64,000 nucleotides of DNA from Knoellia koreensis (GTDB lineage: Bacteria > Actinomycetota > Actinomycetes > Actinomycetales > Dermatophilaceae): positions 868,001 to 932,000 of the forward strand of contig NZ_JABEPQ010000002.1 in the NCBI RefSeq assembly GCF_013041615.1, written 5' to 3'. Below the pieces are notes generated by a model. It had not been told where the DNA came from and searched no databases. It saw only the letters and a program-made list of their open reading frames with translations. The translations under genes were made by a program, and so were the position numbers. Position 1 is the first letter of the stretch. Each line of letters starts with the position of its first letter. This document shows, piece after piece, positions 16,084-24,537 of the stretch.

Positions 16084-18393
16084 GTGACCGCCTCGTCCCC
16101 CTCCGGTGCGTCCGGCGCCGGCGCGCGCTCGATGGCCGACGACATCCGTGGTCGCAGCGACGACGAGCTGCGTGCCCTGGTCACCCGCCGCCAGGACCTC
16201 GCCCGCCCCGCCCCGGCCGACCTGTCCGCGCTCGCCGCGCGGGCCGGCACCCGGGCCAGCATCCAGCGGGCCGTCGACAGCCTCGACCTGGCGCACCTGC
16301 AGGTGCTCGAGGCGGCGTTGGCGAGCGGTGTGCCGGTGCGGCCCGAGACCGTGACGCGGCTGCTCGGCGCCGACGAGGACGACGCGGAGAGCAGCGGCGT
16401 CGACGGCAGCGGCGCTGCTGTCGTGGGGTCGTTGCTCGACGACCTCTGGTCCTTGGGGCTGCTGTGGCGCAGCCCCGAGGGCCTGCACCCGGCACGGGCC
16501 GTGACCGAGGTGCTCCCCCACCCGGCGGGGCTCGGTCCCCGGGCGGCGGACCTGTTCGTGCGCCTGCCCGACGACCCCGCGACCACGGCGGACGAGGCAC
16601 CATCGGCCGCCCGCGCGATCCTCGACCGGCTCGCCTGGGGTCCGCCGCTCGCTGTCCTGCCCGCGGGCAGCCCGGCCCGCGTCTCGGAGGGTGCCCGCTG
16701 GTTGCTCGAGCACCATCTCGTCGCATCGACGGGTGCCGACCAGCTCACCCTGCCCCGCGAGGTCGCGCTGGCGTTGCGCGGCGGACGCACCCACCGCGAC
16801 CCGACCCTGACCGTCCCCGCCCCGACCGGCACCACCGTCGACCAGGCCTTTGTCGACTCCGCCGCCGGTCAGCAGGTGACCGACCTGTTCGTGCTCATCG
16901 ACGAGCTCGCGGCCGAGTGGGGCCTGCGACCACCGCGGGTGCTGCGCTCCGGCGGGCTGGCCGTGCGCGACCTGCGCCGGGTCGCCGCGCTGCTCGACGT
17001 CGACGAGGCACGGGCCGCGTTCGTCGTCGAGGTGGCGTATGCCGCGGGCCTCCTCGCAGATGACGGCGCGCTCGAGCCGTCGTGGGCGCCGACCCCCGCC
17101 TACGACGAGTGGCAGCAGCAGCCGGCCGGCGACCGGTGGGCGACGGTGGCACGCGCGTGGCTGGGCAGCACCCGCGCCGCCCACCTCGTCGGCACGACGC
17201 CGGCGGGCATGACGAGCAGCGTCAACGCCCTCGGGCCCGACGCCCACTGGCCGCCGGCGCGGGGCCTGCGGGCGGACGTGCTGGGCCAGGCCGCCGCTGC
17301 CGGTGAGGCCATGGCGGTCAGTCCTTCGACTCTGGCGACGGCGGTGCGCTGGCACCGACCCCGACGGGTGCCGAGCCAGCTGGACACGGTCGTCGAGGCG
17401 GTCCTGCGTGAGGCCGAGTGGCTGGGCGTGACCGGACGCGGCGCGCTGTCGAGCGCCGGTCGGGCGCTGCTGGCGGGTGCCGACGACGACGCGATCGCCG
17501 CGGCGATGGCCGCGCACCTGCCCGAACCGGTCGAGCACGTGCTGCTGCAGGCAGACCTCACCGCGGTGGCACCTGGCCCCCTGGCCGGGTCGCTCGCGAC
17601 CTTCATGCGGCTCGTGGCGGATGTCGAAAGCCGTGGCGGGGCAACGGTTTACCGGTTCACTGCTGACTCCGTGCGACGCGGCCTCGACGCCGGCTGGTCC
17701 GTCGACCAGGTGCTCGGCACCTTGGCCGAGGCGAGCCCCACCCCAGTCCCCCAACCGCTGGAGTACCTCGTCCGCGACGTCGCCCGGCGGCACGGCCAGG
17801 CGCGGGTCGGCTCGGTCAGCGCCTACGTGCGCTGCGACGACGAGACGACCCTCGGCGCGATGCTCGCCGACCGGGAGCTGTCGGCGCTGCAGCTGCGCCG
17901 GATCGCACCGACGGTCGTGGTGTCACCGGTGGCCGCCGACACGGTCCTGGGGTTCCTGCGGGACAACGGTTACGCGCCGGCTGCCGAGACCCCGGACGGT
18001 GGTGTCGTGGTGCCGTCGGTGGGTCGGCACCGCACCCCGACGCAACGCAGCCGCACGCCCGTCACGGCCAGCGTCGTCGACGACGACCTGGTGACGACGC
18101 TCATCGGCACCATGCGCGCAGGCGAGGAGGCCGCGGCATACCACCGCGACCAGCTCGCGACCCGGCAGGGACCGGCGCTGCCGAGCACCGACCCGACCAC
18201 GACGCTCGCCGTCCTGCGTGACGCCGCCGCCGACCGGCAGGCGGTGTGGATCGGGTATGCCGACGGCGAGGGGCAGGTGCGCCGGTTGCTGTTCTACCCC
18301 GAGCGGGTCGAGGGCGGACGGGTGCACGGGACCGCCGACGGCACCACGCGAACGCTGTCGATCCACCGGGTGACCGGGGCGGCGCCCGGCTGA
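16084..18393 (+). CDS. Helicase-associated (XPB/Ssl2 N-terminal-like) domain protein
   Basis: A 769-residue actinobacterial protein related to the helicase-associated C-terminal domain family usually encoded near xpb. The N-terminus has a repeated helical DNA-binding-like region (SMADDIRGRSDDELRALVTR). The C-terminal third contains SVSAYVRCDDETTLGAML and a final WYL-like stretch AVWIGYADGEGQVRRLLFYP. No helicase motifs are seen, so it is not itself an ATPase. The xpb gene lies 2 kb downstream on the same strand, but an HMG-CoA-lyase-like gene and DUF4190 intervene. The GTG start lies six bases after TAGTTT (16072-16077), which fits leaderless transcription. A role with XPB in DNA repair is inference. 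Confidence 0.8.
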   Translation: MTASSPSGASGAGARSMADDIRGRSDDELRALVTRRQDLARPAPADLSALAARAGTRASIQRAVDSLDLAHLQVLEAALASGVPVRPETVTRLLGADEDDAESSGVDGSGAAVVGSLLDDLWSLGLLWRSPEGLHPARAVTEVLPHPAGLGPRAADLFVRLPDDPATTADEAPSAARAILDRLAWGPPLAVLPAGSPARVSEGARWLLEHHLVASTGADQLTLPREVALALRGGRTHRDPTLTVPAPTGTTVDQAFVDSAAGQQVTDLFVLIDELAAEWGLRPPRVLRSGGLAVRDLRRVAALLDVDEARAAFVVEVAYAAGLLADDGALEPSWAPTPAYDEWQQQPAGDRWATVARAWLGSTRAAHLVGTTPAGMTSSVNALGPDAHWPPARGLRADVLGQAAAAGEAMAVSPSTLATAVRWHRPRRVPSQLDTVVEAVLREAEWLGVTGRGALSSAGRALLAGADDDAIAAAMAAHLPEPVEHVLLQADLTAVAPGPLAGSLATFMRLVADVESRGGATVYRFTADSVRRGLDAGWSVDQVLGTLAEASPTPVPQPLEYLVRDVARRHGQARVGSVSAYVRCDDETTLGAMLADRELSALQLRRIAPTVVVSPVAADTVLGFLRDNGYAPAAETPDGGVVVPSVGRHRTPTQRSRTPVTASVVDDDLVTTLIGTMRAGEEAAAYHRDQLATRQGPALPSTDPTTTLAVLRDAAADRQAVWIGYADGEGQVRRLLFYPERVEGGRVHGTADGTTRTLSIHRVTGAAPG

Positions 18394-18416
18394 CAACCCT
18401 TGCGGCACAATGATTT

Positions 18417-19358
18417 TCAGTCGGAACCCGCGAGTGCCCGCACGACGGCCGAGGGTGACGGGCGGCCGAGGTGGCCGGCCATCCAGACACTTGTCTGCAC
18501 GAGCGAGGTGAGGTCGACACCGGTCTGCACACCGGCACCGTCGAGCGCCCAGACGAGGTCCTCGGTGGCGAGGTTGCCCGTGGCGCTCTTGGCGTAGGGA
18601 CAACCGCCCAGCCCGCCGGTGGACGCGTCGACGACGCAGACGCCGTGCCGCAGCGCGGTCATCGTGTTGGCGAGCGCCTGGCCGTAGGTGTCATGGAAGT
18701 GCACACCGATGCGGTCCGAGCCGATGCCGACGGCGTCGAGGGCGTCGAGCAGCCGGCTGACGTGGCCCGTCGTGCCGGTGCCGATCGTGTCGCCGAGCGA
18801 GAGCTGGTCGGCGCCGAGGTCCATCATCCGCTGGCAGACGTCGACGACCTGCTCGACGGGCACCGGACCCTCCCACGGGTCGCCGAAGCACATCGAGACG
18901 TAGGCGCGCACCCACAGGCCGGAGTCCTTGGCGCGCTCGACCACCGGCCGGAACATCTCGATCGACTCGGCGACGGTGCGGTTGAGGTTCTTGCGGGCGA
19001 ACGTCTCAGTGGCGGAGCCGAACACCGCGACGGCGCCCACGCCCGCCGCGAGCGCGTTGTCGAGACCTCGCTCGTTGGGGACGAGGACGGGGCGGCGCGG
19101 TCCGAGGCCGGCATCACCGAGGTCGGCGAGCACCTCCGTGGCGTCGGCCAGCTGCGGCACCCAGGACGGCGGGACGAACGACGTGGTCTCGATCGTCTCG
19201 AGCCCGGCGGCCGCGAGGCGACGGATGAACTCGGCCTTGACCTCGGCGGGGACGACCGACTTCTCGTTCTGCAGACCGTCCCGCGGGCCGACCTCGTAGA
19301 TCGTCACCCGCTCGGGCAGGTCGGTCGCGGGCTCACGCTGCGGCAGTCCGATGCTCAC
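18417..19358 (-). CDS. Hydroxymethylglutaryl-CoA lyase
   Basis: A 313-residue TIM-barrel enzyme of the HMGL-like family. It carries the N-terminal metal/substrate motif YEVGPRDGLQNE, the barrel histidines in GVHFHDTYG and the catalytic-cysteine loop GGLGGCPYAKSATGN diagnostic for HMG-CoA lyase, which cleaves HMG-CoA to acetyl-CoA and acetoacetate in leucine degradation. The GTG start follows AGGATCGGGGC. No other leucine-catabolic genes are next to it; it lies between the helicase-associated gene and DUF4190, on the opposite strand to both. Related lyases with other CoA substrates cannot be excluded. Confidence 0.88.
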   Translation of the reverse strand: MSIGLPQREPATDLPERVTIYEVGPRDGLQNEKSVVPAEVKAEFIRRLAAAGLETIETTSFVPPSWVPQLADATEVLADLGDAGLGPRRPVLVPNERGLDNALAAGVGAVAVFGSATETFARKNLNRTVAESIEMFRPVVERAKDSGLWVRAYVSMCFGDPWEGPVPVEQVVDVCQRMMDLGADQLSLGDTIGTGTTGHVSRLLDALDAVGIGSDRIGVHFHDTYGQALANTMTALRHGVCVVDASTGGLGGCPYAKSATGNLATEDLVWALDGAGVQTGVDLTSLVQTSVWMAGHLGRPSPSAVVRALAGSD

Positions 19359-19534
19359 GCCCCGATCCTGCCACGCCCGGCGCAGGCTGCGGCTCACGCA
19401 ACCTGAGCGCCCTCTGGGGTGCCCAGGTGGCAGCTGACGGGCGGGATCGCCGGACGGGGGGGCGGGGCGGCGGGATAGATTTGGGTGACGGCGACGACCG
19501 ACGCCGGGCCGCACGACACCGAGGACGACGACAC

Positions 19535-20383
19535 ATGACCGACACACCCCGCGAGGACCCGCAGTTCCGCGACCCGACCGCCCCCAGCGATCACGTGTCG
19601 GACGAGTCCACCCCGCACTCCCAGCCCGAGCCCGACGGACAGTCCGCGACGTCGTCGGACTCCGCGACGGACTGGTCGATGGACCCAGCGACCGCTGACC
19701 AGACACGACCGGTCGACACCGGTGCCACCCGGGAGGTGCCGCGCGCCCAGGACGCGCCGACGCCCGAGCCCGCGACCCCACCCGCCGGACCGACGCCACC
19801 GGGCACGCCGCCCGCCCCGCCGGCATACGGCACGTCCAGCGGTGCCCAGCAGAACCCGTACGCCACTCCTCCGGGTGGTACCCACGGCCAGCAGGGCGGC
19901 TACGGCCAGGGCGGTTACGGGAAGCAGGGTGGCGGTTACGGCCAACAGGGCGGTTATGGCCAGGGCGGCTACGGGCAGCAGGGTGGCTACGGCCAGCAGC
20001 CGACCAACCCGTATGCCGCCGCGGGCGGCTCGGGTGCGTCGCAGCCACCGGCTCCCCCGGCCTACGGGCAGGCGCCGCCGCCCGGGTACGGCACGCCGTA
20101 CGCCGCGCCGCGAACCATGAGCGGCAACACCATCGCGCTCCTCGTCGTCACCGGTCTGCTGACCGTCGGCGGCTGCGGCGTCGGCATCATCGGCCTCGTG
20201 TTCGCGATCATCGCGGCCACGAAGAACGACCAGCCGGCCGAGCAGGCGAAGTTCACCAAGTGGGGCTGGATCGCCCTGGCCATCACGGTCATCCTCGCCA
20301 TCGTGGGCGTGGTCGCGGCCATCGCCATCGGCGTCGCGTCCAGTGACGGCTACAGCAGCTACAGCAGCTACGACGGGTCTTGA
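19535..20383 (+). CDS. DUF4190 membrane protein with Gly/Gln/Tyr-rich repeat region
   Basis: A 282-residue protein. The first 120 residues are acidic and Pro-rich. A prion-like low-complexity region of QGGYGQGGY-type repeats follows (about residues 115-155), then a Pro-rich linker. The C-terminal DUF4190 unit has two transmembrane helices (NTIALLVVTGLLTVGGCGVG and WGWIALAITVILAIVGVVAA). A similar soluble-tail/two-helix plan is frequent in actinobacterial envelope proteins; function unknown. GAGGA precedes the ATG at nine bases. Its stop overlaps the xpb start (TGATG), so expression is coupled to the helicase. Confidence 0.85.
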   Translation: MTDTPREDPQFRDPTAPSDHVSDESTPHSQPEPDGQSATSSDSATDWSMDPATADQTRPVDTGATREVPRAQDAPTPEPATPPAGPTPPGTPPAPPAYGTSSGAQQNPYATPPGGTHGQQGGYGQGGYGKQGGGYGQQGGYGQGGYGQQGGYGQQPTNPYAAAGGSGASQPPAPPAYGQAPPPGYGTPYAAPRTMSGNTIALLVVTGLLTVGGCGVGIIGLVFAIIAATKNDQPAEQAKFTKWGWIALAITVILAIVGVVAAIAIGVASSDGYSSYSSYDGS

Positions 20384-22035
20384 TGCCGGTGCCTGATGGC
20401 GCACTGATCGTCCAGTCCGACAAGACTCTCCTGCTCGAGGTCGACCACCCGCGCGCCGAGGAGGCCCGGCGGGCGATCGCCCCGTTCGCCGAGCTCGAGC
20501 GCGCGCCGGAGCACATCCACACCTACCGGGTCACCCCGCTGGGGCTCTGGAACGCCCGGGCCGCAGGTCACGACGCGGAGCAGGTGGTCGACGCGCTCGT
20601 CACCCACAGCCGCTACCCCGTGCCGCACGCCCTGCTCGTGGATGTCGCCGAGACGATGGACCGTTACGGCCGGCTGACCCTCCTCAAGGACGACGAGCAC
20701 GGACTGGTCCTGCGCACGACCGACCGCCCGGTGCTCGAGGAAGTGTTGCGGCACAAGAAGATCAAGCCGCTCGTGGGCGAGAAGGTCGACGACGACACGG
20801 TGCTCGTCCACCCGTCCGAGCGGGGCCACCTCAAGCAGGAGCTGCTCAAGGTCGGCTGGCCGGCCGAGGACGAGGCCGGCTACGTCGACGGTGAGGCGCA
20901 CCGCATCGACCTCGACACGTCGGGCTGGTCACTGCGGCCCTACCAGCAGCAGGCGGTCGACGGCTTCTGGCACGGCGGGTCTGGGGTGGTCGTGCTGCCG
21001 TGCGGTGCGGGCAAGACGCTCGTCGGCGCGGGCGCCATGGCCGAGGCGAAGGCCACCACGCTCATCCTCGTCACCAACACCGTCTCGGCCCGGCAGTGGC
21101 GCGACGAGCTGCTCAAGCGCACCACCCTCACCGAGGACGAGATCGGCGAGTACTCGGGCGCCCGCAAGGAGATTCGCCCGGTCACCATCGCGACCTACCA
21201 GGTGCTGACGACCCGCCGGAAGGGCACCTACACCCACCTCGACCTGCTCGACGCCCGCGACTGGGGCCTCATCGTGTACGACGAGGTGCACCTGCTGCCG
21301 GCACCGATCTTCCGGATGACGGCCGACCTGCAGGCGCGCCGCCGCCTCGGCCTCACCGCGACGCTGGTGCGCGAGGACGGCCGTGAGGCCGACGTGTTCT
21401 CCCTCATCGGGCCGAAGCGCTACGACGCACCGTGGAAGGACATCGAGGCGCAGGGTTACATCGCCCCCGCCGACTGCGTCGAGGTGCGCGTCACGCTCGG
21501 TGACGGTGAGCGGTTGGCGTATGCCGTGGCGGAGCCCGAGGACCGTTACCGACTCGCCTCGTGCAGCCCGGCGAAGAACCCCATCGTCGAGCGAATCGTC
21601 AAGCAGCACAAGGGAGAACCCACTCTCGTCATCGGCCAGTACCTCGACCAGCTCGACGAGCTCGCCGAGCGGCTCGGGGCTGACGTCATCACCGGCGAGA
21701 CGCCGGTCGGGCAGCGGCAGAAGCTGTTCCAGGCCTTCCGCGAGGGCGAGATCGACCTGCTCGTGGTGTCGAAGGTCGCCAACTTCTCGATCGACCTGCC
21801 CGAGGCGAGCGTCGCGATCCAGGTGTCGGGGACGTTCGGGTCGCGCCAGGAAGAGGCCCAGCGGCTCGGAAGAGTGTTGCGCCCCAAGGGAGATGGACGC
21901 ACCGCGCACTTCTACACCGTGGTGTCGCGGGACACCGTCGACGCCGAGTTCGCCGCCCACCGGCAGCGGTTCCTCGCCGAGCAGGGCTACGCGTACCGGA
22001 TCGTCGACGCCGACGACGTCGACGCCACCGCCTGA
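20383..22035 (+). CDS. xpb: DNA repair helicase XPB
   Basis: A 550-residue superfamily 2 helicase of the bacterial XPB/RAD25 type. Walker A reads LPCGAGKTLVGAGAMA (about residue 205), motif II is the DEVH box VYDEVHLLPAP (about 300), motif III is LTATLVREDGRE, and motif VI is RQEEAQRLGRVLRPK. The N-terminal damage-recognition-like region starts with GALIVQSDKTLLLEVDHP, typical of actinobacterial homologues. Length is normal. The ATG overlaps the DUF4190 stop. Homologues unwind DNA 3' to 5' and act in nucleotide excision-type repair. A GTG two codons on is an alternative start. Confidence 0.94.
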   Translation: MPVPDGALIVQSDKTLLLEVDHPRAEEARRAIAPFAELERAPEHIHTYRVTPLGLWNARAAGHDAEQVVDALVTHSRYPVPHALLVDVAETMDRYGRLTLLKDDEHGLVLRTTDRPVLEEVLRHKKIKPLVGEKVDDDTVLVHPSERGHLKQELLKVGWPAEDEAGYVDGEAHRIDLDTSGWSLRPYQQQAVDGFWHGGSGVVVLPCGAGKTLVGAGAMAEAKATTLILVTNTVSARQWRDELLKRTTLTEDEIGEYSGARKEIRPVTIATYQVLTTRRKGTYTHLDLLDARDWGLIVYDEVHLLPAPIFRMTADLQARRRLGLTATLVREDGREADVFSLIGPKRYDAPWKDIEAQGYIAPADCVEVRVTLGDGERLAYAVAEPEDRYRLASCSPAKNPIVERIVKQHKGEPTLVIGQYLDQLDELAERLGADVITGETPVGQRQKLFQAFREGEIDLLVVSKVANFSIDLPEASVAIQVSGTFGSRQEEAQRLGRVLRPKGDGRTAHFYTVVSRDTVDAEFAAHRQRFLAEQGYAYRIVDADDVDATA

Positions 22036-22212
22036 GGCGACCCGGGCAGCTACGCGGCCACGCGGCATACCGCCGCGCCGTGGCCTGAGTGCCAGGCCGC
22101 GTTCGCGAGCCCTGGGGGAGTCCTCCCCATCGACCGCAACGCAATTCGCTGGAACGGTCATGCCCAAGGACGAGGCGCACAGGGCGCCGACAGACACCGA
22201 GGGGAAACCGAG

Positions 22213-23079
22213 ATGAAGAAGCTCACCACCAAGATCGCGATCGGCAGCCTGGTCGCCGCCGGCGCCATCGGCGGGGCCGTGGCGTTCGGCACCAGCTCCG
22301 CGAGCGCAGCGCCCAACTTCCAGCTGCCGTTCCCGTGCGGGCAGACCTGGTCGGGCCAGACCCGCACCAACCACTCGCCGCCGCCGTCGGTGGACTTCAA
22401 CCGCGCCGACGACTACGGCGACACCGTGGTGGCCTCGGCGGGCGGCACCGTGAGCCGGGTCGCCAACGAGGGCAACACCTCCTACGGCCGCTGGGTCGAG
22501 GTGAACCACGGTGGTGGCTACACCACGCGCTATGCGCACCTGTCGCTGCAGAGCGTCCGCGTCGGCCAGCCGGTCAAGGCCGGACAGAAGCTCGGCAACG
22601 TCGGCAGCACCGGCGGCTCCACCGGTCCGCACCTGCACTTCGAACAGCGCCTCAACGGCAGCACCATCAAGGCCCGCTTCAACGGCTCCCAGGCGCTCTA
22701 CTACGGCATGAAGAACTACACCTCGAAGAACTGTGGCGGCGGCAGCTCGACCCCGGTGAACCCGTACTCGCCGACCGACGTCTGCGGCGCCGGCTCGAAG
22801 GTCATCGACAGCAAGGCGATCACCGGCGGCAAGGTCTACCTGACCTACAACTCGCGCAACGGCGAGAACTGCGTCGTCACGCTCAAGACGTCCAAGCTCA
22901 ACACCGCCACCAGGACCTCCGCCTTCCTCGAGGTCAAGGGTGGGACCCGCAGCACCGACACCGGCTCCTACCAGTCCTACGCCGGCCCGGTGAAGAAGAA
23001 GGCCCCCAACAAGTGCGTCAAGTGGGGCGGTTCGGTCGAGGGTGCGAGCTACACCAGCCCGTTCGAGCACTGCGGCTGA
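22213..23079 (+). CDS. Secreted M23 metallopeptidase with SapA-like C-terminal domain
   Basis: A 288-residue exported protein. A signal peptide (MKKLTTKIAIGSLVAAGAIG to ASAAP, cleavage near residue 34) is followed by a compact LytM/M23 peptidase. Its zinc ligands are expected in SVDFNRADDYGD and the HLHF motif of TGPHLHFEQ, so it probably cuts cell-wall cross-bridges. From about residue 180 the sequence (NPYSPTDVCGAGSKVIDSKA to the end, with four cysteines) resembles the spore-associated protein A family of streptomycetes. The GAGGGGAAA RBS is good. A 13-bp perfect hairpin terminator lies 30 bases after the stop. The upstream 177 bases hold one octamer copy and no riboswitch that I recognise. 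Confidence 0.85.
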   Translation: MKKLTTKIAIGSLVAAGAIGGAVAFGTSSASAAPNFQLPFPCGQTWSGQTRTNHSPPPSVDFNRADDYGDTVVASAGGTVSRVANEGNTSYGRWVEVNHGGGYTTRYAHLSLQSVRVGQPVKAGQKLGNVGSTGGSTGPHLHFEQRLNGSTIKARFNGSQALYYGMKNYTSKNCGGGSSTPVNPYSPTDVCGAGSKVIDSKAITGGKVYLTYNSRNGENCVVTLKTSKLNTATRTSAFLEVKGGTRSTDTGSYQSYAGPVKKKAPNKCVKWGGSVEGASYTSPFEHCG

Positions 23080-23109
23080 CGCCAGACCAGCCACGACAAC
23101 TGAATGAGC

Positions 23110-23141
23110 GCGGCGCCCTCCCTGCGACGGGAGGGCGCCGC
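23110..23141 (+). terminator. Intrinsic-type terminator after the M23 peptidase gene
   Basis: A perfect 13-bp stem (GCGGCGCCCTCCC and its complement) around the 6-base loop TGCGAC. It sits between the convergent peptidase and sugar-operon genes and can serve both directions. There is no T-tract. Confidence 0.75.
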
Positions 23142-23147
23142 TGCGCG

Positions 23148-24503
23148 TCACGACTCGGCAGGCCCTACCTTCGGGGCGCTCTCCAGCCCGTCGGCCACCC
23201 GCTGCCAGTCGTCGAAGTAGCCGAACGCGGTCTTGATCTGGACCCCCACGGGCAGCTCGGGACACTCGTTCTCGCCGTTGCTGCCCCAGTTCACCCAGCC
23301 CGACTGACGCCGCTGCACGATCTGGAAGGCGCCCGAGGGCTGGGAGGTCCACCAGACCATGCACCGCCCCGTCCCCGTGTCGTACTCCGCAGACTTGGAC
23401 GCCGGCCCGGAAAAGATCGTCTCGTGCTCGGTGCCGGAAACGTCCACAGGTTCGTCGGTGATGACCCAGCTCCGCTCCGGCAGGTCGGCCAGGACGTGGG
23501 ACGTCTCCCGCACCCGAGTCAGCCGCTCGCGAATCTCGTTCTCGGGCAGCGCTTTCTCCCAAGCACAGAACAAACGCCAGTAGAGGTCCCAGTGGGCGGA
23601 GGCGAGGTCTCCGGTCAGCGCCTCCTTGAAGGTGCGGAATCTCTCGCTCTCGGCGGGCGAGGTGGCCAAGGTCTCCTCGACCATGTCCGCCAGAACGCCT
23701 GCGTAGGGGTCGCCGGCGCGGTAGCGCGTTCCACCGTGGGCGGCGAACCGGTTGAACAGCAGCTCACCCTGACCGCTCTCGAACTCGTCACCGACGGTGA
23801 TCTTGTTCGTGACCGAGCGTCCGTTGATCTCGGTCTGGAAGTCGTCCACGGTGTACTGCCGCCGGAAGTACGGCGTTCCGTATGTGAACCACCAGTCGAT
23901 GCTGAACGCCTTTCCGCGCAGCTCCGGAAGCAGCCCGTCAGGGACCACCCCGTGCATGCGGTAGTGCTTGAGCACCGGTCCGTCCTCCAGGACCTCGATG
24001 TCGACGGTGGTGTGCTCGGGAGGGTTGATGAGTCCGTTCTCGGGGGTGAAGAAGGGTCCGTAGAACCCGCCAATGGCGTTGTTCCCCGAGGGCAGCAGGT
24101 CGATGCCGTCACTGGTGAGCCGGAAATGCCTGATGCCCCACTTGGAGTTGCCGGTGCCCTCGGCGGTGCCAGAGCACAGCTCGAGATCGAAATAGCCCGT
24201 GTCCAGGCGCACGAACGAGTCCTTCTCCACGCCATCGAGCTCGACCATGCCGATGACGCCCTCCGGAGCTCCCGGCCGAACTAGGGTCAGCGTGACTGAC
24301 TCGGTGAAGGACACCGTGGCCACGAAGCTGGTGGTCCCGGGCGTTGACGCGTCCGGGGCGCCCAGCCGTTGGCACAGCACCTCCTCACCACTGTCGGTCA
24401 CGGCGATCCACAGGTCGCCGTCGAGCTCCCCCGGCACGGTGAAGTGGACGGGCTCGTGGTTTCGGGAAGTGTTCGGTGCGTCGACGATGGTGACGGCGGC
24501 CAA
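23148..24503 (-). CDS. Unrecognised protein at the end of the sugar ABC operon
   Basis: A roughly 451-residue soluble protein that I cannot assign. It is rich in beta strands and aromatic residues (FSIDWWFTYGTPYFRRQYTV, WGIRHFRLTSDG, MVWWTSQPSGAFQIVQRRQ), suggestive of a carbohydrate-active beta-sandwich such as an epimerase-like or lyase-like fold. There is no signal peptide. The likely start is a TTG with AAAGGACA eight to nine bases before it; the longer open frame upstream overlaps the permease 3' end. It is the last gene of the lacI-SBP-ATPase-permease unit, so it most likely processes or senses the imported sugar (inference). Confidence 0.6.
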   Translation of the reverse strand: MAAVTIVDAPNTSRNHEPVHFTVPGELDGDLWIAVTDSGEEVLCQRLGAPDASTPGTTSFVATVSFTESVTLTLVRPGAPEGVIGMVELDGVEKDSFVRLDTGYFDLELCSGTAEGTGNSKWGIRHFRLTSDGIDLLPSGNNAIGGFYGPFFTPENGLINPPEHTTVDIEVLEDGPVLKHYRMHGVVPDGLLPELRGKAFSIDWWFTYGTPYFRRQYTVDDFQTEINGRSVTNKITVGDEFESGQGELLFNRFAAHGGTRYRAGDPYAGVLADMVEETLATSPAESERFRTFKEALTGDLASAHWDLYWRLFCAWEKALPENEIRERLTRVRETSHVLADLPERSWVITDEPVDVSGTEHETIFSGPASKSAEYDTGTGRCMVWWTSQPSGAFQIVQRRQSGWVNWGSNGENECPELPVGVQIKTAFGYFDDWQRVADGLESAPKVGPAES

Positions 24504-24537
24504 CGGTGGTTGTCCTTTCGCTCTAGGGATGGTCTGT

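Noticed and set aside
22036-22212. Possible c-di-AMP (ydaO-type) riboswitch upstream of the secreted M23 peptidase
   Set aside because: Such switches often precede wall-hydrolase genes in actinobacteria, but the conserved core blocks could not be found here; only short hairpins and one octamer copy are visible.
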